Positions 34,513-43,755 of a stretch of 64,000 nt of DNA are shown here, in pieces; the first letter of the stretch is position 1; each line of letters starts with the position of its first letter. The DNA is from Actinomycetota bacterium (GTDB taxonomy: Bacteria; Actinomycetota; Acidimicrobiia; Acidimicrobiales; Iamiaceae): the NCBI GenBank assembly GCA_016185275.1, contig JACPNX010000010.1, positions 1 to 64,000 on the forward strand, written 5' to 3'. Both the position numbers and the translations under genes were made by a program. Under the pieces are notes generated by a model that saw nothing but the letters and a program-made list of their open reading frames with translations, was not told where the DNA came from and did no database searches.

Positions 34513-34543
34513 CACGTCCCATCGGCAGAACGATGGGAACGTG
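34513..34543 (+). promoter_or_regulatory. Hairpin covering the nadD start codon
   Basis: CACGT-CCCATCG (34513-34524) pairs with CGATGGG-a-ACGTG (34531-34543), 12 bp with one bulged A and a 6-nt loop. The last three bases are the GTG start of nadD. If the transcript starts upstream, the start codon is buried in the stem. It may also be a protein-binding palindrome. Confidence 0.5.
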
Positions 34544-35131
34544 AAGGGAGCGGGCCGCGTCGGCGTGCTCGGAGGCACGTTCGATCCGCCGCACGTCGCC
34601 CACGTGCTCTGTGCGGTCGACGTCCGCCACGCGCTCACGCTCGACCGGATGTTACTCGTCGTCGCCAACGATCCGTGGCAGAAGCGGGGCGCGCGCGCCA
34701 TCTCGCCCGCGAAGGACCGCCTGGCCATGGTGGCCGAGGCCGTGCGTGGCGTCGAGGGCGTGGAGGCGAGCGACCTGGAGATCCGCCGCGGCGGAGCGTC
34801 GTTCACCGCGGACACGGTGGACGAGCTGCTGGCCGCGGGAGCCGGCGAGGTCCTCGTCGTGGTCGGATCCGACGCGGCTGCGCTCCTGCCGACCTGGCGA
34901 CGGGCCGAGGAGCTGGCCGAGCGCGCCACGTTCGTGGTGGTCGAGCGCCCGGGCTGGCCGGTGGTCGAGCCGCCGGGCTTCCGCCTGCGCCCGGTCGTCA
35001 CACCGCACCTGGACATCTCGAGCAGCGCCATCCGCCGCCGCGTCGAACAGGGTGAGCCGATCGTGCCGCTCGTCGCCCGGGGGGTTGCCACCGAGATCAG
35101 CAGGCGCCGGCTCTACGCTGGCTCCCCATGA
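34541..35131 (+). CDS. nadD: Nicotinate-nucleotide adenylyltransferase
   Basis: NAD biosynthesis: adenylation of nicotinate mononucleotide to deamido-NAD. The 196-residue protein has GVLGGTFDPPHVAHVL at the N-terminus (nucleotidyltransferase HxGH-like motif is HVAH), SDLEIRRGGASFTADTVDEL-type central region, and the ISSSAIRRRV motif near the C-terminus (ISxTxIR signature). GTG at 34541 gives the expected length; it lies in a hairpin and has no strong ribosome binding site. The following gene overlaps by 4 nt (ATGA). Confidence 0.95.
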   Translation: MKGAGRVGVLGGTFDPPHVAHVLCAVDVRHALTLDRMLLVVANDPWQKRGARAISPAKDRLAMVAEAVRGVEGVEASDLEIRRGGASFTADTVDELLAAGAGEVLVVVGSDAAALLPTWRRAEELAERATFVVVERPGWPVVEPPGFRLRPVVTPHLDISSSAIRRRVEQGEPIVPLVARGVATEISRRRLYAGSP

Positions 35132-36582
35132 CCGCCGAGCCGCCCGGGAGCGCGCCTTCACGCCCCGACGCGGCGACCCGGGCCCCCGCCGCTCTCGCCG
35201 AGGACGGTGGGCCGGCGGGGTCGACGGGGTCAACCGGGTCGACGGGGTCGACGGGGGAGGCGACCGGCGCGATCCCGGGCACCGTGCCGGCGCCGGGCCC
35301 CGAGCGTGTCCAGCCCGCGAGCGCTGCGCCCACGACGGGGTCGTCCGAGGGTGCGCTCGGCCCGGCGGGCAAGGGGCCGGTCCGTGAGTTGCAGGGCGGG
35401 CGCTCCGGGACCGGGGTCTGGGGCGGCCGGATGCTGGTGGGCCTCATCGCCGTGCTGATCCTTGCGGTTCCGGCGCTCGGAGTGATCGGCGCCAAGACGC
35501 TGCTGAACAGCCGCGGCGGTCACTTCGTGGACCAGCGCAGCGACCCCAGGGCACCCGGCTACCAGGCGATCGTCGATCCGACCCCGGTGGCCGTGATGGT
35601 TCTCGAAGATGCGAAGGGTGTGCCGCAGAGCCTCGCGGTGCTCGCTCTCGGGACGGGTGAGGCCGGCGGCTCCGTTCTGCTCGTGCCGGTCGAGACCAAG
35701 CTCGCGAAGCAGCTCGTGTACATCGACACCCTCAAGGCGGCGTACGACCTCAGCAGCGTGGCCAACATGGTCGCTCAGGCCGCCCGGGTGCTCGGCGTCG
35801 GCTTCGAGACCGTGGCCGAGGTGAACGACCGCGCGGTCGCCCAGCTCGTGTCGCCGGTGGCGCCACTGAAGCTGGTGAACCCCGACGACGTCGTGGACGG
35901 CTCGTCGTCCTTCGCGGCCGGTCCGCTGACGCTGCCGGCGGAGCGCGTCGGTTCGTACCTGAGGGCCAAGGCGTCCGACGAGAGCGACGTCAACCGCCTC
36001 GAGCGCCAGGCGATCGTCTGGCGGGCCTGGCTGGCTGCGGTCGCCGGCAAGCCCGAACGTGCGCCGGTGGGCTCGGCGGCGGGGACCCTGCCGGGCGTCG
36101 CCGCGCTCGCTCCCTTCGTACGGTCGCTGGCCGCCGGCGCCACCGACGTGTCGGTGCTCGATGTGCGGCCCGTGCAGCGCACCAACGGCTCGGAGATCTT
36201 CGACGCGTCGTCGGCTGCGACCCGCCAGCAGATCGACCAGGCGGTGCCGTTCCCGGTGTCGCCGGCCCTCGGCGTCCGCTTCTCGACCCGGGTGGTCAAC
36301 GGGTGGCGCGGGAGGCCGTTGCCCGAGGCGGCCCTGCGGCTGGTCGTGCGCGCCGGTGGTCAGATCTCGTTCGTCGGCAACGCCGACAAGCTCGGCCAGG
36401 ACGAGACCACGGTGGCCTACCGCAACGCGCGCTGGCGCAACTCGGCGCGGGTGCTCTTGACGGCCTTCGGTGGGGGCCGGCTGGTCGACGACACCCGCAG
36501 CACGGAGCCTGTCGATCTGGTCGTCGTGCTGGGTCGGGGCGCCATCGAGCGATTGCAGCGCTCCGGCGGCGGCGGTGGCTGA
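35128..36582 (+). CDS. LCP/LytR_C-like envelope protein
   Basis: A 484-residue membrane-anchored protein. The first 95 residues are disordered, rich in Ala/Pro/Gly, with in-frame STG repeats. One membrane helix (MLVGLIAVLILAVPALGVIGA) leads to a periplasmic domain resembling a diverged LytR-CpsA-Psr domain (about 145-250), and the C-terminus (about 380-480) matches LytR_C (VVNGWRGRPLPEAALRLV...). The conserved Arg/Asp residues of active LCP ligases are not clearly visible, so teichoic or arabinogalactan ligase activity is uncertain. LCP-type genes are usual between nadD and rsfS in actinobacteria. Confidence 0.72.
   Translation: MTAEPPGSAPSRPDAATRAPAALAEDGGPAGSTGSTGSTGSTGEATGAIPGTVPAPGPERVQPASAAPTTGSSEGALGPAGKGPVRELQGGRSGTGVWGGRMLVGLIAVLILAVPALGVIGAKTLLNSRGGHFVDQRSDPRAPGYQAIVDPTPVAVMVLEDAKGVPQSLAVLALGTGEAGGSVLLVPVETKLAKQLVYIDTLKAAYDLSSVANMVAQAARVLGVGFETVAEVNDRAVAQLVSPVAPLKLVNPDDVVDGSSSFAAGPLTLPAERVGSYLRAKASDESDVNRLERQAIVWRAWLAAVAGKPERAPVGSAAGTLPGVAALAPFVRSLAAGATDVSVLDVRPVQRTNGSEIFDASSAATRQQIDQAVPFPVSPALGVRFSTRVVNGWRGRPLPEAALRLVVRAGGQISFVGNADKLGQDETTVAYRNARWRNSARVLLTAFGGGRLVDDTRSTEPVDLVVVLGRGAIERLQRSGGGGG
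35219..35254. repeat. 9-nt tandem repeat in the LCP-like gene
   Basis: Four copies of GGTCGACGG (the second is GGTCAACCG). They encode the Ser-Thr-Gly repeats near residues 30-44, so length changes keep the frame. Confidence 0.75.
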
Positions 36583-36973
36583 CCGGGTGGCGCGCCGGCT
36601 GAGGCCCGACGACGAGCCCACCGGTTGGGCCTGCCTGGCGGCGCGCGCCGCCGACGACAAGCAGGGCCGTGATCCCGTCGTGCTCGCCGTAGGCGATGTC
36701 CTCGCCGTGACCGACCACTTCGTCATCACCAGCGCGTCGAACGACCGGCTCGTGCGGACCATCGTCGAGGAGGTCGAGCGTCGTGTCGCCGACGCGGGCG
36801 GCCCGAAGCCACTTCGAGTCGAGGGTCTCGACGACATGCGCTGGGTGCTCATGGACTACGGCGCGTTCGTGGTGCATGTCCTTTCGGACGATGCTCGCCG
36901 GTACTACGACCTCGAACGGTTGTGGTCGGACGTCCCCAAGCTGGACTGGCGCGCCGACGCCGCGACCGCCTGA
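36575..36973 (+). CDS. rsfS: Ribosomal silencing factor RsfS
   Basis: Binds L14 on the large subunit and prevents subunit joining during starvation. The 132-residue protein carries the RsfS domain: VLAVGDVLAVTDHFVITSAS, then VEGLDDMRWVLMDYGAFVVHVL and YYDLERLWSDVP. The GTG at 36575 overlaps the preceding gene's stop by 8 nt; a GTG at 36587 is the alternative. Part of the nadD operon. Confidence 0.95.
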   Translation: MADRVARRLRPDDEPTGWACLAARAADDKQGRDPVVLAVGDVLAVTDHFVITSASNDRLVRTIVEEVERRVADAGGPKPLRVEGLDDMRWVLMDYGAFVVHVLSDDARRYYDLERLWSDVPKLDWRADAATA

Positions 36974-37008
36974 CCCCACGGGTGCCCCGCCGCTCAGCGG
37001 CCCGCGAG

Positions 37009-37081
37009 TGGAGCTAAGGGGAATCGAACCCCTGACCTCTTCCATGCCATGGAAGCGCTCTACCAACTGAGCTATAGCCCC
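37009..37081 (-). tRNA. tRNA-Ala (GGC anticodon)
   Basis: A 73-nt cloverleaf on the minus strand: acceptor GGGGCTA/TAGCTCC with the G3-U70 identity pair of alanine tRNAs, D arm GCTC-AGTTGGTA-GAGC, anticodon arm CTTCC-ATGGCAT-GGAAG with anticodon GGC, T arm AGGGG-TTCGATT-CCCCT, discriminator A. CCA is not encoded. Confidence 0.97.
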
Positions 37082-37122
37082 TTGGGGCCACCGAACCTAC
37101 CAGACGGGTCCGGTGGCCCCAA
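37082..37122 (-). terminator. 12-bp hairpin between flotillin gene and tRNA-Ala
   Basis: TTGGGGCCACCG (37082-37093) and CGGTGGCCCCAA (37111-37122) pair perfectly around a 17-nt loop. It lies 18 nt after the flotillin stop on the minus strand and directly touches the first base of the tRNA gene, so it probably ends the flotillin transcript and may be part of the tRNA precursor leader. Confidence 0.6.
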
Positions 37123-37139
37123 TCCGCCTGGGGTGCCGT

Positions 37140-38663
37140 TCAGGCGTCTGTGGCGTCCCGGGTCGGCGTGATGGCCGGGCGCTCCGCCGTGCTCGATCCG
37201 CCCCCAGGTCTCGAGCCGTTTCCCGAGCCGTTGCCCGGTCCCGAGAGGATGTTCCGGGCCATCTGCAAGCCGGCCACGCCCGAGCTGAGCGCCTGGGCGA
37301 GTGCTTCCGACAGGCCCTGCGCGCCGTTGAGCACGATCATCTGGTCGACGGCGCCGAAGGGCTTGGCCGCGGCTTCGACGATGGCCGGCCACTGCTGGGC
37401 GAGCTCCTGGCCGATGACCGCGTCCTGGTTCTCGGCGAGGGCGTCGGCCCGCGCCTTGATCGAGTCGGCCTCGGCCATGCCCTTGGCTCGGACCGCCTCG
37501 CCCTCGGCGAGACCCTTCGCCTGGGTGGCGTGGGCCTCGGCCTCGCCGATGGCCCGGGTCGACTCGGCCCGGGCGGACGCTTCGAGGCGGACGTGCTCGG
37601 CCTCGGCGTCGGCCTGGAGCTTCACCCGCTCGGCGTCGGCCGCCGCCGCGACCTTCACCTTCTGCGCGTCGGCGATGGCCTGGAGCTCGACCTCCTTGGC
37701 CTTGGCCTCGGCCGCGGAGATGCGAGCGTCACGCTCGGCCTTGGCCAGCGTCGTCTGCTCGTAAGCCTTGGCGTCAGCCGGCTTGCGCACCGTGGCCTGG
37801 AGGCGCTGCTCCTCGCGCTGCGCCTCCAGCTCGGCCACCGACGTCTCCTGGACGACGACCTCCTGGCGGGACTGCGCCTCGGACAGCGGCCCGGCTTGGC
37901 GGGCCCGGGCGGCCGCCTGGTCGATCTCGGCCTGGAAACCGGCCTGCTTCACCTCGCTGGTGCGGCGAGCCTCGGCCTTCTGCGCATCGGCCGTCTGCTC
38001 GGCTTCGGTGGCCTGACGGTCGGCGGCGGCGGCCGCGATGCGGGCCTGGCTGGCGACGGCCGCGGCGTGGGGTGCGCCGAGGTTGCGGATGTAGCCGGTC
38101 GGGTCCTCGATCTCCTGCACCTGCAGCGAGTCGACGATCAGGCCGAGCTTCTCCATCTCGACACCCGACGACTCGCGCGTGAGCTGCGTCAGCTTCTCGC
38201 GGTCGCGGATCATCTCCTCGACCGTCATGTTGCCGACGATGGCGCGCAGGTGCCCGGCGAACACGTTGTGCACGCGCTGGTCCATCTGCTGCTGCTGGTC
38301 GAGGAAGCGGCGCGCCGCGTTGGAGATCGACGCGTAGTCGTCGCCCACCTTGTAGATGACCACGCCCCGGATGCCGAGGGGGATGCCCTGGTGCGTCACG
38401 CAGTCGATGGCCAGCTCGGCCTCCCGCAGGTCGAGCGAGAGCCGGCGCACCGCCTGCACCCCCGGGATCACGAGGGTGCCCTTGCCGGTGACGATCTTGA
38501 AGCCGAGGTTGTTCTCCGAGTCGTCCGCCGCGCCGTGGTCGCGCAGGCCCGAGATGATCAGGGCCTCGTTGGGCTCGGCGACACGCCACATGGCCTTGAA
38601 GAGGATGAAGAGGACGACGATGACGGCGAGGACAGCCCCGCCGACGACGTACAGACCGGTCAT
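37140..38663 (-). CDS. Flotillin family protein
   Basis: A 507-residue membrane scaffold. One N-terminal membrane helix (LYVVGGAVLAVIVVLFILF), a PHB/SPFH domain (about 30-190, with RVAEPNEALIISG) and a long Ala/Glu-rich coiled coil (about 200-390, repeated AEAKAKEVELQAIADAQK-type heptads). The C-terminus is Gly/Ser-rich. Flotillins organise lipid microdomains. The upstream neighbour at 38685 is an NfeD-like OB protein, the classic partner. Confidence 0.93.
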   Translation of the reverse strand: MTGLYVVGGAVLAVIVVLFILFKAMWRVAEPNEALIISGLRDHGAADDSENNLGFKIVTGKGTLVIPGVQAVRRLSLDLREAELAIDCVTHQGIPLGIRGVVIYKVGDDYASISNAARRFLDQQQQMDQRVHNVFAGHLRAIVGNMTVEEMIRDREKLTQLTRESSGVEMEKLGLIVDSLQVQEIEDPTGYIRNLGAPHAAAVASQARIAAAAADRQATEAEQTADAQKAEARRTSEVKQAGFQAEIDQAAARARQAGPLSEAQSRQEVVVQETSVAELEAQREEQRLQATVRKPADAKAYEQTTLAKAERDARISAAEAKAKEVELQAIADAQKVKVAAAADAERVKLQADAEAEHVRLEASARAESTRAIGEAEAHATQAKGLAEGEAVRAKGMAEADSIKARADALAENQDAVIGQELAQQWPAIVEAAAKPFGAVDQMIVLNGAQGLSEALAQALSSGVAGLQMARNILSGPGNGSGNGSRPGGGSSTAERPAITPTRDATDA

Positions 38664-38684
38664 GTTCTGCTCCGATCGAGAGCG

Positions 38685-38894
38685 CTACAGGGGCGTGACG
38701 ACGACGGTGCGGGGAGGAAAGTACTCGATCACCAGGACGCTGGTGCCTGGCGGGATCTCGGCGGAACGGTCGGTGGCGTAGGCATGGAATGCTTCGGTGC
38801 CGCCGCGGACGGGGATCATCACCTCGCCCAAGCGGTCGGCGGCGATGCGACCTGTCACCCGACCGGTCTTGCCGATCATCCGGTGGTCAGCCAT
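38685..38894 (-). CDS. NfeD-like OB-fold small protein
   Basis: A 69-residue protein with the OB fold of the NfeD C-terminal domain: GKTGRVTGRIAADRLGEVMI, then GTSVLVIEYFPPRTVVVTPL. It lacks the membrane and protease domains of full-length NfeD. It precedes flotillin by 21 nt on the same strand, which is the standard NfeD-flotillin pairing. Confidence 0.78.
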   Translation of the reverse strand: MADHRMIGKTGRVTGRIAADRLGEVMIPVRGGTEAFHAYATDRSAEIPPGTSVLVIEYFPPRTVVVTPL

Positions 38895-39004
38895 CGTCGA
38901 GCTTCACTCCCCGCGCTCACGTCGCCCGCCGATCGGTGGAGCGCAAGGACACCGGTCGGTTCGGTGGATCGTTCTATCGGGAGTCTTGCCGGTCCGGGCG
39001 ATTC

Positions 39005-39028
39005 GCGCGCCAAACGCAACGCGGCGCG
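39005..39028 (-). terminator. Candidate terminator of leuS
   Basis: CGCGCC (39006-39011) and GGCGCG (39023-39028) pair around an 11-nt loop, 7 nt beyond the leuS stop on the minus strand. Confidence 0.4.
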
Positions 39029-39034
39029 TGCGGC

Positions 39035-41953
39035 TCAGTGCAGCACGAAGTTGACCAGCCGCCCGGGAACGACCACGACACGCGCCACTTCCCGACCGGC
39101 GAGGAGCGCGGCGATGCGCTCGTCGCAGCGCGCCGCCGCCTCGACCGCGGCTGCGTCGGCGTCGGACGCCACCGTGATGCGGGCCCGCACCTTGGCGTCG
39201 ACCTGCACCGGCACCTCGACCGTGTCGACGGCCAACCAGGCGGGATCGGCGACCGGGAACGGGTGCCACGCCAGGGAGTCGTCGTGGCCCATGCGGGACC
39301 ACAGCTCCTCGGCGGCGTGGGGCGCGAGCGGGGCCAGCATGAGGACCAGCGGCTCGGCGACGGCGCGCGGGGCGCCGGGCGCGAAGTGCTGGGTCACATG
39401 GTTGTTCAGCTCGGTGATGCGGGCGATCGCCGTGTTGAAGCGCAGCGTCTCCATGCCGATCCTGACCTCGGCGATGGTGTGGTGCAGCAGGCGGAGGGTC
39501 TCCGGATCCGGGGGGTCGTCGGTGACGTGGCAGGCGCCCGTGTGCTCGTCGACGACGTTGCGCCAGATGCGTTGCAGCAGCCGGTAGACGCCCACGACGG
39601 CGCGCGTGTCCCACGGCCGCGACTGGTCGAGCGGGCCGGTGAACATCTCGTAGAGGCGCAGCGTGTCCGCGCCGTAGGACTCGTAGAGATCGTCGGGGTT
39701 CACCGAGTTCTTCAGGCTCTTGCCCATCTTGCCGAACTCGCGACGGACCTCGACCTCGCCGGCGAAGAACCGGCCGTCGCGCTCGACCACCTCCGACGCT
39801 TCGACGTAGACGCCACGATCGTCGGTGTAGGCGGCGGCCAGGATGTACCCCTGGTTGAAGAGGCGGCGGAACGGCTCGGACGACGACACATGGCCGAGGT
39901 CGTGGAGCACCTTGTGCCAGAAGCGCGCGTAGAGCAGGTGCAGCACCGCGTGCTCGACGCCCCCGACGTACAGGTCGACGCCGCCGCAGTCCTCCGCCGA
40001 GCGCGGTCCCATCCAGTAGCGCTCGACGGCCGGGTCGACCAGAGCGTCCTCGTTGGTCGGGTCCAGGTAGCGCAGCTCGTACCAGCACGAGCCGGCCCAC
40101 TGGGGCATCGTGTTCAGCTCCCGCCGGTACACCTTCGGCCCGTCGCCGAGGTCCAGCGTGACCTCGGCCCACTCGGGGTTGCGACCCAGCGGCGGCTCGG
40201 GCTCCGACGTGGCGTCGTCCTCGGGAAAGGTGCGGGGCGAGTAGTCGTCCACCTCGGGCAGCAGCACCGGAAGCTCCGACTCGGGCAGCGCGATGGGCAG
40301 GTCGTGCTCGTCGTAGACGATGGGGAACGGTTCGCCCCAGTAGCGCTGCCGGGAGAACAGCCAGTCGCGCAGCTTGTACGTGACCGTGCCGCGGCCGGAG
40401 CCCTGGGCCTCGAGCCAGGCGATGATCCGCCGCTTCGCCTGCGCCACGTCGAGCCCGTCGAGGGACACGTCGGCGTTGGCGGAGTTGACGGCGGGACCGT
40501 CCCCGGTGAAGGCCTCGCCGTCCCAGCCCTCGGGGGGCTGGACCGTGCGGACGATGGGCAGCCCGAAGAGCGTGGCGAAGTCCCAGTCGCGCTGGTCCTC
40601 GGCGGGCACCGCCATGATGGCGCCGGTGCCGTAGCCCGTCAGCACATAGTCGGCGACGAAGATCGGTACCGACGCTCCGTTGACCGGGTTCGTGGCGTGG
40701 CTGCCGACGAAGACGCCGGTCTTGTCCCGCTCCTCGACCTGGCGGTCCAGGTCCGACTTGCGGGCCGAGGCCAGCCGGTACGCCTCGACCGCTTCCTTCG
40801 GTGTCGCCGCGCCGGCTGTCCACCGCTTGTCGGTGCCGTCGGGCCATCGCTCGGCGACCAGTGCGTCGACCAGTGGGTGCTCGGGCGCGAGGACCAGGTA
40901 CGTGGCTCCGAACAGCGTGTCGGGCCGCGTGGTGAACACGTCGATCGCCGCCGGCCCACCCGGGCCGTCGGCGGGAAAGGTCACGAGGGCTCCCTCGCTG
41001 CGACCGATCCAGTTCCGCTGCATCACCTTGATCGCCTCCGGCCAGTCCAGCCGGTCGAGGTCGCGCAGCAGCCGGTCGGCGTAGGCGGTGATGCGCATCA
41101 TCCACTGCTCGAGTGGTCGCCGGAACACCGGGAAGCCGCCGCGCTCCGAGCGACCGTCGGCGGTGACCTCCTCGTTGGCCAGTACGGTGCCGAGCCCCGG
41201 GCACCAGTTGACCGGCGCCTCGTGCAGGTAGGCGAGCCGGTGGGCGTCGACGACGCGGCGGCGCTCGAGCTCGTCCAGGTCGGCCCACGGTCGCCCCGAC
41301 GGGTTCGTCCCCTCGGCCGGTGCGCGGCGGCCGGACTCCAGTTCGGCGACCAGTTCCGCGATGGGCCGAGCCCGGTCGGCCTCGACGTCGTACCAGGCCC
41401 CGTAGATCTGCAGGAAGATCCACTGCGTCCACCGGTAGAACGCCACGTCGGTGGTGGACACCGAGCGCCGCAGGTCGTGGGCCACGCCGAGCCGGCGGAG
41501 CTGGCGGCGCATGTTGGCCACGTTGGCCTCGGTCGTGACGCGCGGGTGCTGGCCGGTCTGCACCGCGTACTGCTCCGCGGGGAGGCCGAACGCGTCGTAG
41601 CCCATCGTGTGCAGCACGTTGTGGCCCGTCATGCGCAGGTACCGCGCGTAGACGTCGGTGCCGATGTAGCCGAGCGGGTGGCCGACGTGGAGCCCCGAGC
41701 CCGAGGGGTACGGGAACATGTCGAGCACGTAGGCCTTGGGCCGGTCGGCGACCCGCTCGAACCCATCTGACAGCAGGCCGGTCGGGTTGGGCGTCTCGAA
41801 CGTCCCCGCCGCCTCCCACCGGTCCTGCCAGGCGAGCTCGATGCGCTCGGCGAGCGCGGCGTCGTAGCGGTGCGCGGGGGCGTCCGCCGCCGGTGCCGAC
41901 ATGGCCCGGGCGGCGGGCGGGGCGGGAACGTCGGCGTCGTCGGCGGCGGCCAT
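39035..41953 (-). CDS. leuS: Leucyl-tRNA synthetase
   Basis: Charges tRNA-Leu. The 972-residue class I synthetase has HVGH in [16 protein letters not shown] near residue 78, the CP1 editing domain (about 260-440, with [16 protein letters not shown]), the zinc/leucyl-specific insertion, and the KMSKS-type loop [10 protein letters not shown] near residue 740. Length is typical of actinobacterial LeuRS. ATG at 41953 is preferred because TACCGT lies 6 nt upstream; an ATG at 41902 would remove 17 Ala-rich residues. Confidence 0.97.
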   Translation of the reverse strand: MAAADDADVPAPPAARAMSAPAADAPAHRYDAALAERIELAWQDRWEAAGTFETPNPTGLLSDGFERVADRPKAYVLDMFPYPSGSGLHVGHPLGYIGTDVYARYLRMTGHNVLHTMGYDAFGLPAEQYAVQTGQHPRVTTEANVANMRRQLRRLGVAHDLRRSVSTTDVAFYRWTQWIFLQIYGAWYDVEADRARPIAELVAELESGRRAPAEGTNPSGRPWADLDELERRRVVDAHRLAYLHEAPVNWCPGLGTVLANEEVTADGRSERGGFPVFRRPLEQWMMRITAYADRLLRDLDRLDWPEAIKVMQRNWIGRSEGALVTFPADGPGGPAAIDVFTTRPDTLFGATYLVLAPEHPLVDALVAERWPDGTDKRWTAGAATPKEAVEAYRLASARKSDLDRQVEERDKTGVFVGSHATNPVNGASVPIFVADYVLTGYGTGAIMAVPAEDQRDWDFATLFGLPIVRTVQPPEGWDGEAFTGDGPAVNSANADVSLDGLDVAQAKRRIIAWLEAQGSGRGTVTYKLRDWLFSRQRYWGEPFPIVYDEHDLPIALPESELPVLLPEVDDYSPRTFPEDDATSEPEPPLGRNPEWAEVTLDLGDGPKVYRRELNTMPQWAGSCWYELRYLDPTNEDALVDPAVERYWMGPRSAEDCGGVDLYVGGVEHAVLHLLYARFWHKVLHDLGHVSSSEPFRRLFNQGYILAAAYTDDRGVYVEASEVVERDGRFFAGEVEVRREFGKMGKSLKNSVNPDDLYESYGADTLRLYEMFTGPLDQSRPWDTRAVVGVYRLLQRIWRNVVDEHTGACHVTDDPPDPETLRLLHHTIAEVRIGMETLRFNTAIARITELNNHVTQHFAPGAPRAVAEPLVLMLAPLAPHAAEELWSRMGHDDSLAWHPFPVADPAWLAVDTVEVPVQVDAKVRARITVASDADAAAVEAAARCDERIAALLAGREVARVVVVPGRLVNFVLH

Positions 41954-41959
41954 GCCCGA

Positions 41960-41965
41960 ACGGTA
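41960..41965 (-). promoter_or_regulatory. Candidate -10 of leaderless leuS
   Basis: Minus-strand TACCGT, 6 nt before the leuS ATG. No clear -35 and no T-box-like leader. Confidence 0.35.
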
Positions 41966-42048
41966 CCTGGGGGGTGCGCGCGGCCAGGAGCCCGTTCCAA
42001 GAGGTACGGGGAAGTAACCGGGCCGCGCTCCACCCGGTCGGAGCGGCT

Positions 42049-43710
42049 GTGATCGCCTCCACCCTCCCCGAGCGGATCGGCGCCGCGCTCGCCACCCGCC
42101 CCGGCCGTGTCACGTTCGTCGCCGGCGACGAGCACGTCACCGTCCCGTGGGCCCAGGTCCACGACGAGGCCCGCGCCATGGCCGCCGACCTCCACACGAG
42201 GGGCGTGGGCCCCGGGCACCACGTGGCCCTGCTGGGACCCACGTCGCGCTCGCTGGTGACGGCCATCCAGGCCACCTGGCTGGCCGGGGCAACCGTCATG
42301 GTCCTGCCGCTGCCGATGCGCATGTCGTCCATCGAGGAGTTCGTGGCCCAGACACGGCGCCGCATCCGGGAGGGCGACGTGCGCGTCGTCCTCGTCGACG
42401 CGGACCTGCTGCCGTTCGTCGAGCCGCAGCCGGGCGACCCGCCGTTCCTGCGGCTCGACGATCTCGGTCGCGGGGTTTGCGCCGACCGGTTCGAGGCGCC
42501 GGCGATCGACCCGGACTCGCTCGCCATCCTGCAGTTCACCAGCGGGTCGACGTCCGACCCCAAGGGTGTGATGCTCCCGCACCGCGCCGTGTGCGCCAAC
42601 CTGGCGGGCATCGAGGTGGCCACCCGCTTCGACCCGCACGACGACGTCCTGGTGTCGTGGCTGCCGCTCTACCACGACATGGGCCTCGTGGGCCTGCTGA
42701 CCCTGCCGATGACCACGGGCGCCGACCTCGTCCTGGCCGGCCCGCAGGACTTCATGGCGGCCCCGGCGCGCTGGCCCCAGTGGCTCTCCGACTACGGAGG
42801 CACGGCCACGGCCGGGCCGAACTTCTCGTGGGTGCTGGCCACGCGCGCCCTGCGGCGGATGACCGGCCTCGACCTGTCGCGGCTGCGGGTCGCCCTCAAC
42901 GGTGCCGAGCCGGTCGACGCCGAGGCCGTCGAGGCGCTGATCGAAGCGGGTGCGCCCCACGGGCTGCGGCCCGGCGCGGTGTTCCCGGCGTTCGGCATGG
43001 CCGAGGTGGCCATCGCCGGCACCTTTCCCGAGCCCGGGGCCGGGTTGCGCACCGACGACGTGGACCGGCGGGTGCTCGAGACCGAGCGCTACGCCGCCCC
43101 CGCGGGCGGCTCGGGTGCGACGGGCGACGGGGTGCGCCGCCTGGCCCGGCTGGGCCGTCCCGTCCCCGGTCTCGAGATCCGCATCTGCGACCCGGCCAGC
43201 GGCGAGGTCCTGCGCGAGCGCGAGGTCGGTGAACTGGAGATTCGCGGCACATCGATGACGACCGGGTACTACCGGCGCCCGCAGGTCACCGCGGACAGCT
43301 TCCACGAGGGCTGGTTGCGCACCGGTGACCTCGCCTACACGGTCGAGGGTGAGCTCGTCGTGTGCGGCCGCATCAAGGACGTGATCATCGTCGGCGGGCG
43401 CAACGTCTACCCCCAGGACGTCGAGAAGGCCGTCGGTCAAGTGGAGGGCGTCCGCACCGGCAACGTGATCGCGTTCGGGGTGGAGGGACGCCAGGGCAAG
43501 GAGGCGATCGTCGTGGTCGCCGAGGCCAGGGCCGACGACCCGATGCCGGTGAGGGCGGCGGTGGCCGATCGGGTCCGCGACGCCGTCGGGCTCCCGGCTC
43601 GAGACATCGTGCTGGTGGCGCCCGGGAGCCTGCCCAAGACGTCGAGCGGCAAGCTCCAGCGGTCGCTCTGCCGGGCCAGCTACCTCGAGGACCGCCTGCA
43701 AGCCGTCTGA
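42049..43710 (+). CDS. Fatty acyl-AMP ligase-type adenylating enzyme
   Basis: A 553-residue ANL-superfamily enzyme that activates a fatty acid as acyl-AMP. Motifs: [18 protein letters not shown] (P-loop-like A3), [21 protein letters not shown] (A5), WLRTGDLAY (A7), [20 protein letters not shown] (A8 hinge) and [10 protein letters not shown] (A10 catalytic lysine). The YHDMGL and MAE features fit the FAAL branch, which hands acyl-AMP to carrier proteins rather than CoA. The GTG at 42049 lies beyond leuS. No polyketide synthase or carrier gene is nearby, so the product is unknown. Confidence 0.85.
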   Translation: MIASTLPERIGAALATRPGRVTFVAGDEHVTVPWAQVHDEARAMAADLHTRGVGPGHHVALLGPTSRSLVTAIQATWLAGATVMVLPLPMRMSSIEEFVAQTRRRIREGDVRVVLVDADLLPFVEPQPGDPPFLRLDDLGRGVCADRFEAPAIDPDSLAILQFTSGSTSDPKGVMLPHRAVCANLAGIEVATRFDPHDDVLVSWLPLYHDMGLVGLLTLPMTTGADLVLAGPQDFMAAPARWPQWLSDYGGTATAGPNFSWVLATRALRRMTGLDLSRLRVALNGAEPVDAEAVEALIEAGAPHGLRPGAVFPAFGMAEVAIAGTFPEPGAGLRTDDVDRRVLETERYAAPAGGSGATGDGVRRLARLGRPVPGLEIRICDPASGEVLREREVGELEIRGTSMTTGYYRRPQVTADSFHEGWLRTGDLAYTVEGELVVCGRIKDVIIVGGRNVYPQDVEKAVGQVEGVRTGNVIAFGVEGRQGKEAIVVVAEARADDPMPVRAAVADRVRDAVGLPARDIVLVAPGSLPKTSSGKLQRSLCRASYLEDRLQAV

Positions 43711-43755
43711 GCACCCTGGTCCGCCAGGCGTGCGGCGGCGCCGGGCCTGTTCCGC

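Noticed and set aside
38789..41770. Open plus-strand frame of about 990 codons opposite leuS
   Set aside because: The minus strand encodes complete leucyl-tRNA synthetase; the antisense product has no recognisable domain.
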